A DNA stretch of 64,000 nucleotides from UBA1447 sp964612185 (GTDB taxonomy: Bacteria > Bacillota > Clostridia > Oscillospirales > Acutalibacteraceae), in contig CAZTCR010000001.1 of NCBI GenBank assembly GCA_964612185.1, positions 62,001 through 126,000 of the forward strand, written 5' to 3'. Below, in pieces: positions 26,952-35,786 of the stretch. The stretch's first letter is position 1, and each line of letters begins with the position of its first letter. Below the pieces are notes generated by a model that was not told the DNA's origin, made no database searches, and saw nothing but the letters and a program-made list of their open reading frames with translations. The position numbers were made by a program, and so were the translations under genes.

Positions 26952-27911
26952 ATGAACGAAACACTATATGTTGTCATCCCCTGTTTCAACGAAGAAGAAG
27001 TTCTTCACGAAACGGCAAACCGCCTTGAGCAAAAAATGAAAAGCATGATGGAACAAGGTCTTGCGGGCGAAGACAGTAAAGTGCTATTTGTGGATGATCG
27101 GTCAAAGGATCATACATGGGAAATCATAACGCAGCTTCATCGCGGGAACAAATTGTTTTCGGGGATGAGGCTCTCTCATAATGTCGGCCAGCAAAAGTCA
27201 TTATACGCCGGTATGGTTACGGCAAAAGAACACGCGGATATGATTATTTCGATGGACGCTGATCTGCAGGATGACATTGATGTAATGGATGAAATGGTTC
27301 GCGCTTATTACAAGGGTGATGATATTGTATATGGCGTAAGGTCTTCCCGAAAAAACGATCTTTTTATCAGGAGGTTCGCATCAGAGAATTTTTATAAATT
27401 TACAAAAATGATGGGAATTGAAATTGTTCCGGATCATGCGCATTACCGCCTAATGAGCCGGCGTGCGGTCGAAGCGCTTTCCGAATACGGCGAGGTGAAT
27501 TTATTCTTGCCATATCTTGTGCCGCAGCTTGGATTTAAAAATTCGATTGTTTATTACGAGAGGAAGAAAAGGTTCGCGGGAGAGACAAAATATTCACTCC
27601 TGAAGCTTTTTGCCATGGCAACAGACGGAATAACCTCTTTCAGCACAAAACCCATCGAATTGATCAGCATCCTTGTGCTTTGTTCTTTCATTGCGGTGAT
27701 TGCAGGAATTGTTGCTATGATAGTAAAGAAAGTTGAAAATGATGTCATACCATCCTGGCTGATTGTATTTATATCAGTCTGGTTTGTTGGTGCTTTTCAG
27801 TTGCTGGCTGTAAGAGTTGTCGGGGAATATGTCGGCAAAACATATAAAGAAACAAAGAAAAGGCCTCGATATATCATTTCAGAAAATCTGTTGAGCGAAA
27901 ACAAACAATAG
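26952..27911 (+). CDS. GtrB-type polyprenyl-phosphate glycosyltransferase (GT2), copy 1
   Basis: A 319-residue GT2 enzyme: VVIPCFNEEEV at the N-terminus, VLFVDDRSKDHT (44-55), the metal site D102-A-D104 in MDADLQDD, two C-terminal membrane segments (about 235-257 and 268-292) and the tail VGEYVGKTYKETKKRPRY. The family moves sugar from a nucleotide to polyprenyl phosphate on the inner face of the membrane. It follows the kinase-GalU fusion by 69 bases, so that fusion probably feeds it. VDDRSKD has arginine in place of the usual glycine of VDDGSKD found in its two paralogs. A terminator follows. Confidence 0.88.
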   Translation: MNETLYVVIPCFNEEEVLHETANRLEQKMKSMMEQGLAGEDSKVLFVDDRSKDHTWEIITQLHRGNKLFSGMRLSHNVGQQKSLYAGMVTAKEHADMIISMDADLQDDIDVMDEMVRAYYKGDDIVYGVRSSRKNDLFIRRFASENFYKFTKMMGIEIVPDHAHYRLMSRRAVEALSEYGEVNLFLPYLVPQLGFKNSIVYYERKKRFAGETKYSLLKLFAMATDGITSFSTKPIELISILVLCSFIAVIAGIVAMIVKKVENDVIPSWLIVFISVWFVGAFQLLAVRVVGEYVGKTYKETKKRPRYIISENLLSENKQ

Positions 27912-27937
27912 CCGATTGAGGTCGAATAGTAATTTTT

Positions 27938-27984
27938 AACGGGACGCGGGTTGAACAGCTTGTACACCCCGCGCCCCGTTTTTT
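27938..27984 (+). terminator. Rho-independent terminator after the GtrB copy 1 gene
   Basis: AACGGGACGCGGG (27938-27950) pairs with CCCGCGCCCCGTT (27968-27980), one mismatch, followed by a run of T. The gene on the other side converges. Confidence 0.85.
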
Positions 27985-28004
27985 GTATCAATAGCTTATA
28001 AGTG

Positions 28005-29279
28005 TCATTCCAGCATATAGCTGAAATTGCTAAGCGCTGTTCCAAAAAAACTATCATAAAGATTTTTATCCCAAAAGTTCAGAAACAAAGTGCCAAGGTT
28101 GGAAAGCATCGCCAAACTTGCAAAAAGAAGGATGCAAAACAAAATCAGCGAATGCCTTTCAAAATAATCAGTTAAATATTTCAATGAGTCCATAATGCTA
28201 ACTTCTTTTGAGTAAATAAAATAGAATAAAAATATGAATTGACAATTAATCAACGGCGCCCACTGCCTATCCCAATCGTGGCCGAAAAATGCGGAGACTA
28301 TAAACATAAGCGGAGTAGCCGAACAGAGTAGAAAGATGAACTTTAAAAACTTGTTTTCGGCATTACGGATACTGTTTTTCCAGATTACCCAGAAGATAAC
28401 GATTAGCGGAAGACTTACTGTCAGCAGCGCGATACCAACCTGCGGCAAATTCATACTTAGGGACTCCGGAATAACCCATTTCGTAACCCAATCGGGAAAA
28501 GGTGCAAAATACTCAAGGTACAGCATCGGCATGCCGATTTTCATGTCGGTGTGCTGCGACAGATATCGGCCCATTTCCTCAGCAGCAGTAAAATCCAGTT
28601 GTCCCCTTGAAAATAATTGGAAATAAATGAAAAAGCCAATTAATACAAAGCAGCTGGAAGAAAAAATGACAATGCTATTTTTTGAGTATTTACTGCGGTA
28701 TACTTCATAAAGCATAGGTATCGCAAGCGCCGGCATATAGGTGACCATGTACCCGGGATGGGTCGCTATGGCTGCAAAACACAAAACAGGAACTATCCAT
28801 TTAGAAACCGGATTTCTAAGGCAAACAAGCGCTATCAGAGTGAAAAGCAGCAAATAAACATCAAAACGGCCGAAATGCGCTTCAAGCATGTAAGTCATAG
28901 AAACAGGGGCTGAAATAAAGAAGAACACAAAAATCAAAACCGCGTTTTTGAGTTCCTGGTGTGTTTTCGTAATAACCTTTCCGATAAGAAAAGAAATCAG
29001 AGCGATTAGAAGCAGCGTTGCGGTGAAAGCAATAATCTTGAATTGTTTCAGCGTTAAATAATCCGTAAAAATAGCAATGACAGAACCGATAAAAGCCCTT
29101 GCAATAAATCCTGAGTGATAATTAATGACATAAGGAGTCGTAATCCAAGTCGAGAAAGTTTCTCTGTCAAAAAACGAAATAAATAACCTGGTGAAAAAAA
29201 AGAGGAAAATCAGAATTCCGCACCACAGGCCCAAAAACTTGTTATCCTTAGCTTTCGAATAGTTTTTCACAATATTCAT
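28005..29279 (-). CDS. Polytopic membrane protein, family A, copy 4
   Basis: A 424-residue family A protein with about ten membrane segments. Marks are YHSGFIARAFIGSVIAIF, HFGRFDVYL, THPGYMVTYMPALAI and HDWDRQWAPLINCQFIFL. It groups with the copy at 17388 (H-P-G-Y, N-C-Q-F). The start is ATG at 29279, with GGGGGA about 9 bases upstream; a longer frame to 29312 has no site. It is the last gene of the second large minus-strand block and lies beside a GT2-like gene rather than a kinase. Function is unknown. Confidence 0.7.
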   Translation of the reverse strand: MNIVKNYSKAKDNKFLGLWCGILIFLFFFTRLFISFFDRETFSTWITTPYVINYHSGFIARAFIGSVIAIFTDYLTLKQFKIIAFTATLLLIALISFLIGKVITKTHQELKNAVLIFVFFFISAPVSMTYMLEAHFGRFDVYLLLFTLIALVCLRNPVSKWIVPVLCFAAIATHPGYMVTYMPALAIPMLYEVYRSKYSKNSIVIFSSSCFVLIGFFIYFQLFSRGQLDFTAAEEMGRYLSQHTDMKIGMPMLYLEYFAPFPDWVTKWVIPESLSMNLPQVGIALLTVSLPLIVIFWVIWKNSIRNAENKFLKFIFLLCSATPLMFIVSAFFGHDWDRQWAPLINCQFIFLFYFIYSKEVSIMDSLKYLTDYFERHSLILFCILLFASLAMLSNLGTLFLNFWDKNLYDSFFGTALSNFSYMLE

Positions 29280-29347
29280 GAACGGTATTCCCCCTTGATT
29301 GACATCTCGCACTCTAATCTTCGGCGTAATAAACAGCAGGTTGCTGT

Positions 29348-30094
29348 TTATTTTTTCAAGATCTCATCCTTTTTCATGAACCTAACATGAAATACTGTTT
29401 TAAAGTATCTGAAATATTTAAAAAACGAAATCTCCGAAGTCCCTTCCGTTCTTACATTCCAAGTTGCCGGAACCTCAATAAAATTCACGCCAAGCCGCAG
29501 TGGTTTAAGACATGTTTCAAGTGCAAACGGGTGCTTGGCTTCTTCCCAGTTAATCGATTTAACCAGATCCGTCGGGTAGAGACGAAACCCATAAGTCATA
29601 TCAGTAAGTTTCGTCAGAAAAAGCACATCAAGCGTCTTTTGAAAAACATAATTTAGCGCGAGCATAAATTTTTTATATCCGTGAAATCCGCCGTCCGGCA
29701 TCCAGCGAGAAGCTGCGATAATGCTTTCGGGAGAAATTTTGCTTTTTTCGATAAATTTGCACACAGCATACGGATCCATATCCATATCAGCGGCAGCCGT
29801 AACAACATGGGAACCCTTGGCAAGCAGAAGCGCCTCTTGCAAAGCATTGCCGAAAAATGGTTTTATTTGGTAATATATGCTGATCTGATAAGAACCGTAT
29901 TCATTTTTTATCTGTTCGGCGGTTTCCACACATGCTGCGGTTGTTCTGTCGCATAGGACAAATATCATTTCCTCTATATCGCTTTTGGAACAGGTGTTCA
30001 GCATGATCTCGACTGTTTTACGAAACAAATATGTTTCGTTAAGCGCGGGAATAATAATGGAAACTGAGGTAAATTCTTTCATAATATCCGCCAT
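29348..30094 (-). CDS. Atypical GT2-like glycosyltransferase, copy 1
   Basis: A 248-residue GT2-fold protein: SIIIPALNE (12-20), ADMDMDP (102-108) at the D-x-D position, and a GFRLYP stretch near 165. The usual nucleotide-binding V-D-D-G-S is replaced by VLCDRTTAAC (46-55). There is no C-terminal membrane segment. A paralog is at 62576, also next to a radical SAM gene; both start M-A-D/N-I, which supports the ATG at 30094. It starts 1 base after the stop of the radical SAM gene, so translation is coupled. The donor may be unusual, or the protein may be regulatory. Confidence 0.7.
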   Translation of the reverse strand: MADIMKEFTSVSIIIPALNETYLFRKTVEIMLNTCSKSDIEEMIFVLCDRTTAACVETAEQIKNEYGSYQISIYYQIKPFFGNALQEALLLAKGSHVVTAAADMDMDPYAVCKFIEKSKISPESIIAASRWMPDGGFHGYKKFMLALNYVFQKTLDVLFLTKLTDMTYGFRLYPTDLVKSINWEEAKHPFALETCLKPLRLGVNFIEVPATWNVRTEGTSEISFFKYFRYFKTVFHVRFMKKDEILKK

Positions 30095-30095
30095 T

Positions 30096-31595
30096 TCAGT
30101 TTTTCTCTTGCGTTATGGATGGTTTCACATTTTTTGAAAGCCCGTATTTTTTTCGTATCTTTGGAAAAAAGGCAGTAAACCAGCTGATCTCCAAGAACTC
30201 TTTTGCGGCTAAAAAAACAATCTTGACTGAACGAAGCGTTCCCCTTTTTACTGCGTCAAGAGGCTGACCAAACGCTTTTTTGGCATATACTCTCGATTCT
30301 TTTTTATAGTTGCGGTATTTACCGAAAATGCTTGTCCATAAAAACCAAGCGGAAACAACTTTCAAATCCCTATCCGGAACTTTTGAGAAGTTTTTCCCGA
30401 GTTTGTTGAGTTTAGGAAATTTCAGCCATTCCCGGTAACTCTTTGGGGCAGTGAATACGCCACTGCCAATCAGTTCTTCATACATCTCCGAGCGTGGAGT
30501 CGGATAATAAAAAAATGCGAGTTTGACATCTGAGTTCAGTTTTCTGATATAGCTGATGGTCTCTTTTAACTCGTCGACCGTTTCATCGGGGAAACCGATA
30601 ATAAAAGAGGTGGTTGTAACAATTCCAATCTGTTTACATAAGTCAATTGTTTCCAGCGCCTTGTTCAAATCAGTTCCTTTTTTGATTGTTTTCTGCCTAT
30701 GTGCCGAACCGCTTTCTATTCCGAAAAATATCCATCGGCAGCCTGCTTTGTACATAAGCCGGAGTTCTTCTTCGGCGCAAGTGCCGATTCGCATATCACA
30801 GCCCCATACAAAATCGATGCCGCTCTCGATTAGTTTGCCGCAAAAGCTGTTCAGGTAAGATTTGTTCGGGCTTAACAAATCGTCCGCAAAAAACACTCCG
30901 TCGATACCGTATGTATCGACAAGATATTTAATTTCACTCAGAAAATACTCCGCAGGCCTCGCGCGCCAGACGCATTTGGAATATCCGGGGCTGTAGCAAT
31001 AGGTGCAGTGCCCGGTGCAGCCCTTTGATGAATAGACATGCAGTGTTTGGTTGCTGCTGACATTTTTGATAAAATACTTTTTCGGGTCAACGAAGCTCCA
31101 GTCAATAACCGGAAGCTGCGACAAATTCGCAAACTCCCTGGGTCTGTTTATTTTGACCAAACCCGTTTCAAGAAAAGCCAAGCCGTCAACTTCACTAAGC
31201 ACTGTTTTATTGATCAGCGCATTCATCAGTGCCAGCATGGTTATTTCGCCCTCGCCCATTACCACATAATCAACCACGCCTGTTTTCAGCACGATATCGG
31301 GAAGCAGCGAAGCCATCTGTCCTCCCCAAACAACGGGAATCTTTTTCTTTTTCACAGCTTTTGAAACTTTAATAGCGTCTCGAAAGCTCTTGATGCCAAT
31401 AGCGGAAATGCCGACAATATCTGGACAAAAATTATCCAAACGGTTATTGATGGTTCCGCCCTCAACGATTCTGTCATACACTTGAACGGTATGGCCGCGG
31501 TCGGTCAAATAAGTGGCGATTGACAGCAATCCCAAAGGGATTGCTGCTTTTTGCTCCACATGAAAAGCTTCTGCGTTAACTAACAAAACATTCAT
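30096..31595 (-). CDS. B12-binding-type radical SAM protein, 500-aa class, copy 1
   Basis: A 499-residue protein. The N-terminal cobalamin-type domain has VVWGGQM (88-94) and VVMGEGEITM (111-120). The radical SAM site is C193-TGH-C197-TY-C200, and FFGIESGS and GFPDET follow. The C-terminal part has the family motif NFSKVPDRDLKV and a hydrophobic-aromatic tail ending FFPKIRKKYGLSK. GGAG is 5 bases before the ATG at 31595; the longer frame to 31625 has no site. It is the only one of the eight class members inside a block with kinase and membrane genes. Methylation or another radical reaction on a glycan precursor is inferred. Confidence 0.82.
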   Translation of the reverse strand: MNVLLVNAEAFHVEQKAAIPLGLLSIATYLTDRGHTVQVYDRIVEGGTINNRLDNFCPDIVGISAIGIKSFRDAIKVSKAVKKKKIPVVWGGQMASLLPDIVLKTGVVDYVVMGEGEITMLALMNALINKTVLSEVDGLAFLETGLVKINRPREFANLSQLPVIDWSFVDPKKYFIKNVSSNQTLHVYSSKGCTGHCTYCYSPGYSKCVWRARPAEYFLSEIKYLVDTYGIDGVFFADDLLSPNKSYLNSFCGKLIESGIDFVWGCDMRIGTCAEEELRLMYKAGCRWIFFGIESGSAHRQKTIKKGTDLNKALETIDLCKQIGIVTTTSFIIGFPDETVDELKETISYIRKLNSDVKLAFFYYPTPRSEMYEELIGSGVFTAPKSYREWLKFPKLNKLGKNFSKVPDRDLKVVSAWFLWTSIFGKYRNYKKESRVYAKKAFGQPLDAVKRGTLRSVKIVFLAAKEFLEISWFTAFFPKIRKKYGLSKNVKPSITQEKN

Positions 31596-31654
31596 AAAAT
31601 CTCCATGAATACGGTTCGAAAACAAATTGAATCACTCGGTTATAGACTTTTGTG

Positions 31655-33007
31655 TTACAGCACAAAGTTGCATTGCCAAACATCGATTCCCTGCCCGGGG
31701 AAAGATGTACGAAGCCGGGCGCTGAGATCCTGTCCGGAATAACCGTCTTTTAAAACAATCTGAATAAAACCGCCGCCGCCGGCTCCGCAAATCATTTTGC
31801 CGGCTGTCATATCATCGCATGCATTAAAAATTTGAATTAAACGCTCGTTAATATATCCCGTGTCAAGGGACATGGTCAGTTTTGTCTGCATATTAAAAGT
31901 TTCAATAAAACGCTCCATATTGCCGGATTCAATGCTTGTACTCATTTCTTCCGCAAGAGAGTGGATTTGTTCAAATGTTTTGACAAATTTGGGGTCAGAC
32001 TTTAAATATCCACTCATCATTTCCCGTAAAATCGTTCTGCCGAGCCTTCGTTTTCCGCTGTAAACCAGGCAAAACCGTTGATTTATCTCTTCCAAAAATT
32101 TTTCGGGTGCATTCAACTGTTTAACCACGACTTCCTGCCTGCGCCCCGGGGCTGAAGTGGCAAGCTTTATTCCTTTTGTCAATCCACCGGCCTGGTCTTG
32201 CCAACCGCCGCCTGTTCCCATCAGTTGTTCCGCAAGCAATACACGCCTGCAAATTTCGGCATCTGTAATTTTGCGGCCTGTGAACTCGAATAGCGCTTTT
32301 ATACATGCGGCAAGCAAAATGCTGCTTGTGCCAAGTCCAGATCCTTTCGGAATCCCCGAAACACCTGTTGACAGGTATATTCCTCCGCCGAGTTTCTTAA
32401 AAATATCACCGTTTAAGTTTTTCCCGGGCAACGGTATAATACCGCAAACAATAAGCGCAGCTTTCAGCAGCGGAAATGGTTCGAGGGGATTTACCAGGTC
32501 GGAAAGCTCATCCGCTTGATGAAACTCGCCGCGGTCTCCGGAGTCGAAATATTCAAGGATAAACTTTGGCTGATCGAGTTTTTCAATATATACTTTAACA
32601 GGAGAAATATTATTTATATTTACCGCGGCGTTGACAACCGCTCCGCCGTTTTCAATGCAATACGGAGGTGTGTCAGACCAGGTGCCGCACCAATTGACAC
32701 GCAAAGGAAGCATAACGCAGCATTTATCTTTTTGTATTTCCAAGTTTGAGTTAAAAAAAACATCGTCGTTTGCACCTTCTTCTATCAGGTCACGAATACA
32801 GCGCAGGCTTTTTTTTTCAAGCAACTCTCGAATTTCACCGGTTGCCGCCTGGGCAGCGCAAGCGTAAATACGCATCTTTTCTTCAAGCGGAAGATTTTGC
32901 GCGGCGCCAACTAGACCGGTGTATATATTACTGTCAATCTCCTCGTTCTCAAAATATGCGACAGCTGTATCGGCCGGTATTCTATTCTTGACCGAATTAA
33001 CAAACAA
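31655..33007 (-). CDS. Fucokinase-type GHMP kinase (FKP C-terminal half), copy 2
   Basis: A 450-residue paralog of the kinase at 20716. It keeps PLRVNWCGTWSDTPPYC, the ATP loop GIPKGSGLGTSS and the C-terminal CGAGGGGFIQIV; C-G-T-W-S-D replaces C-G-G-W-T-D. The TTG at 33007 is the first standard start codon but has no ribosome site. An in-frame ATT at 33037 has AAGGA exactly 6 bases upstream and would add K-K-K-G-L-D-K-I-E, matching in-frame residues upstream of the other copy. The gene is followed by the radical SAM gene and preceded by family A and B membrane genes. The sugar is probably fucose-like. Confidence 0.8.
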   Translation of the reverse strand: MFVNSVKNRIPADTAVAYFENEEIDSNIYTGLVGAAQNLPLEEKMRIYACAAQAATGEIRELLEKKSLRCIRDLIEEGANDDVFFNSNLEIQKDKCCVMLPLRVNWCGTWSDTPPYCIENGGAVVNAAVNINNISPVKVYIEKLDQPKFILEYFDSGDRGEFHQADELSDLVNPLEPFPLLKAALIVCGIIPLPGKNLNGDIFKKLGGGIYLSTGVSGIPKGSGLGTSSILLAACIKALFEFTGRKITDAEICRRVLLAEQLMGTGGGWQDQAGGLTKGIKLATSAPGRRQEVVVKQLNAPEKFLEEINQRFCLVYSGKRRLGRTILREMMSGYLKSDPKFVKTFEQIHSLAEEMSTSIESGNMERFIETFNMQTKLTMSLDTGYINERLIQIFNACDDMTAGKMICGAGGGGFIQIVLKDGYSGQDLSARLRTSFPGQGIDVWQCNFVL

Positions 33008-33202
33008 TTCAATTTTGTCGAGGCCTTTTTTTTTAATGTAAAATCCTTCCTTTCATTTAGAAAATGTAAAAACAAAAAACTTAATATATCAGTTTAATCA
33101 GATATAATATCTTTTATAAGCATGTTCCGCATAATATCTGACAACCTGTTTTACAGGCAGACAAAAACAACGCATCGCCGCTTAGATTGATGATTGATTT
33201 TT

Positions 33203-34504
33203 CTAAACAACAATCCCAAAGACTTGTCCAATTCCTGGGATATTTTGAGCAACATATCTTACGATGATCATAATTAGTTCTCCTCCGTTTTGAAAATCTT
33301 CATTTGAAATACTAAGCACTAATGAGGACGCTTTCGAAAATGTCAAAAGATTTGTAAAAATAATCATTAAAGACAGTAACAACAAATGGTTTCTCAAAAA
33401 CTCTCCAACTCTTTTTATTGTATCCATTACCGATTTTTCTTTGGAAAAAATGAAATAAAAAATGAAAATAAATTGATTGTTAATAACGGCTGCCCACCAT
33501 CTATCCAGGTCCACTGCGAATAATGCTGCCACCGCAAACATACATGGGGCAACGGTACACAGAAAAAAAACAAATTTTAAAAACTTGCTTTCTGCAGCCT
33601 TGAATGATTGCTTCCAGATATAAAAGAATATTATTAACAGCGGAGCGCTGAATACGAGCATCAGTAACACTATCTTAGGCCCAATAATTGACAGTGTCGG
33701 AAGTATCACATTCAGCGTCCAGTCCTGTGCCGAACAGAAATACTCTGAAAAAACTAATGTAATCTCAGGCGTAAATGCTGCCCTTTTTGAAAGATGATTC
33801 AAGAGGTCGACAGGATTGTTAAAAGGGATATTTTTTACTGAAAACTGTATGTATAAGAACACAGCTATCATAGAAAAACAGCTTAAAACGAAAATCGCGA
33901 TGCTTTTTTTTGAATATTTGTTTCTGTACACCTCATATAGCAGCGGAATTGCCAAAGCCGGCATGTATGTCAACATGTATCCTTGATGTATCATAACGGC
34001 AGCTGTGCATAACAATGGGACTGTCCATCTTAAGGCGGGCTTTTTTAAAAAAACAAGCGAAAGCAAAGATATAATCACCCAGTACATATCGAACCGGCCA
34101 AAATAACCGCCAAGTAAATAAGTTACGGACAAAGGTGATGCCAAAAAAAGAAGGACAAAAATTTTTGCGGACGCCATAAAGTCAGGTTCGCTTGTTTTTA
34201 TAGCGTTCCCAAGCAGCAGCGATATCTGTGAAATTAGAAAAGTGAAAGAAGCAATAGATAAAATATATACCAGGTTATATGTTATTCTATTTGTGAATAA
34301 TGATATGATTGAACCAATGAATCCCCGGGGCACTAACCCAAATTCATATGTAATCAAATAATGTGTAAGAAGCCACGGATCAAGATTTCGTTCTGCTATC
34401 ATCATGACAAATTCGAAAAGAAGAAACGAAAAAATGATAATTCCGTATCGTTCTTTTGACGAGTATTTTGAAATAAGCAGATGACTTGAACTGTTTTTTT
34501 TCAA
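33203..34504 (-). CDS. Polytopic membrane protein, family A, copy 5
   Basis: A 433-residue family A protein with about ten membrane segments. Marks are YEFGLVPRGFIGSIISLF, YFGRFDMYW, HQGYMLTYMPALAI and DLDRWWAAVINNQFIFIF. D-L-D-R replaces the D-W-D/E-R of the others. It is the partner of the 22148 copy in the duplicated kinase-A-B trio. The TTG at 34504 has AGGGGAAG 5 bases upstream, and its M-K-K-N start matches the 22148 copy. Function is unknown. Confidence 0.7.
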   Translation of the reverse strand: MKKNSSSHLLISKYSSKERYGIIIFSFLLFEFVMMIAERNLDPWLLTHYLITYEFGLVPRGFIGSIISLFTNRITYNLVYILSIASFTFLISQISLLLGNAIKTSEPDFMASAKIFVLLFLASPLSVTYLLGGYFGRFDMYWVIISLLSLVFLKKPALRWTVPLLCTAAVMIHQGYMLTYMPALAIPLLYEVYRNKYSKKSIAIFVLSCFSMIAVFLYIQFSVKNIPFNNPVDLLNHLSKRAAFTPEITLVFSEYFCSAQDWTLNVILPTLSIIGPKIVLLMLVFSAPLLIIFFYIWKQSFKAAESKFLKFVFFLCTVAPCMFAVAALFAVDLDRWWAAVINNQFIFIFYFIFSKEKSVMDTIKRVGEFLRNHLLLLSLMIIFTNLLTFSKASSLVLSISNEDFQNGGELIMIIVRYVAQNIPGIGQVFGIVV

Positions 34505-34579
34505 AGAAACTTCCCCTGAATATTAAATTTGCTATTCAAATACTTTTTGTTCCGAGCCGTTTCTCTTTTGCTGTCAGTG

Positions 34580-35707
34580 TTAGAAAGGAAGATTTCCAAA
34601 AACCTTCTGAACAGTAACCGATAGAAAAGTGGATGAGACATTTGAAAAAGATGCCATTACTATCAGAACAATAAAAAATGTAAACCAGCGTTCTAAAAAA
34701 AATTCCCCTGCAATTTGTACTTCGGAAACCACGACGCTATTCTTTTGCATTATGAAACAGAACATGAGCATAAAAAGAGATATTGTCAACAAAGGAAGCC
34801 AAATTCCCAGCAAATCATTCTTTGTCAGCAGAATCACCAGGAAAAGAAAAACCGGAACCCCGGTAAAAACATTAAATATTGATGCTGAAAACTTGTTTAT
34901 TTGAGCCTTATACAAAATCATCCCTACGGAGATTAACGCCGGGGAAACGATCAAAAGACTTAAAAACAAGTAAATATATTTTTTATACCCTTCAAAATTA
35001 CTATCCCAAGTAAAATAGGAATATTTTCCACGGAATAGCGTGTACATAAATGAGCCAATACTTACACATATGTTCGATATCAGCAGAATGTAAGAAGGAT
35101 GCTTTTTGCTTTGAGTTGTTTTTGTTTCGCCTTTAGATTTCTTGTGAATCTCTATATTGAAAAAATTAATAAGAAGTATTAGTGGAACATATAAAAGCGA
35201 TTCTTTCAGCAGGACACTGAAAAAAACCTCTGATGTGTGAACGGCTGGTATAAAATAGGCTGCACATATTAACGGTAAAATCCATTGTACAATTGGTTTG
35301 TCTGTGAGATAAATTGCAAGCAAAAAAAGCGCAAACGGATAAAGCATCTGGGTGCCGCTTAAAATGCCTGTGTTAAACAAAAACGGAAGCGTTACAGGGC
35401 ATGCAAAGAATAATGAAACAAGCAAGATAACAGGCTTCTCCAATCCTTTTCCGTTACTCTTTATAAGGTGCCCGAATATCGACGATAAGTACATACAGAC
35501 CATTATCAAAACCACAGTACCCAATATGATACTCGATTTTTCTGATAGACCAAAAATAGGCTGCGCAGTAAAGTATTTCTTAATCCCCAAAGAGTTTTTA
35601 AAAACAAACCTTAATAAAAGAAATGCAAACAACATCAACTCATATTTATATTGAGAATAAAGAGCTAATGGTGATATAAATTTGGACTTTATTGTTTCTA
35701 TTTTCAC
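34580..35707 (-). CDS. Polytopic membrane protein, family B, copy 2
   Basis: A 375-residue paralog of the gene at 23467, with about nine membrane segments. Shared stretches are KKYFTAQPIFGLS, LFFACPVTLPFLF, SGTQMLYPF and FIPAVHTSE. The middle soluble loop is rich in lysine and poorly conserved. GTG at 35707 has AAGGAG 4 bases upstream and is preferred over TTG at 35710. It stands immediately upstream of a family A gene, as in the other copy, so the A and B proteins may form one complex. Function is unknown. Confidence 0.65.
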   Translation of the reverse strand: MKIETIKSKFISPLALYSQYKYELMLFAFLLLRFVFKNSLGIKKYFTAQPIFGLSEKSSIILGTVVLIMVCMYLSSIFGHLIKSNGKGLEKPVILLVSLFFACPVTLPFLFNTGILSGTQMLYPFALFLLAIYLTDKPIVQWILPLICAAYFIPAVHTSEVFFSVLLKESLLYVPLILLINFFNIEIHKKSKGETKTTQSKKHPSYILLISNICVSIGSFMYTLFRGKYSYFTWDSNFEGYKKYIYLFLSLLIVSPALISVGMILYKAQINKFSASIFNVFTGVPVFLFLVILLTKNDLLGIWLPLLTISLFMLMFCFIMQKNSVVVSEVQIAGEFFLERWFTFFIVLIVMASFSNVSSTFLSVTVQKVFGNLPF

Positions 35708-35786
35708 CAAACTCCTTCCCGAAATCTTTTAAAAAGTGTTCTAAACAAACGGGTATCAAATTGTGTTGTTGTTTTGACCTTTTTGT

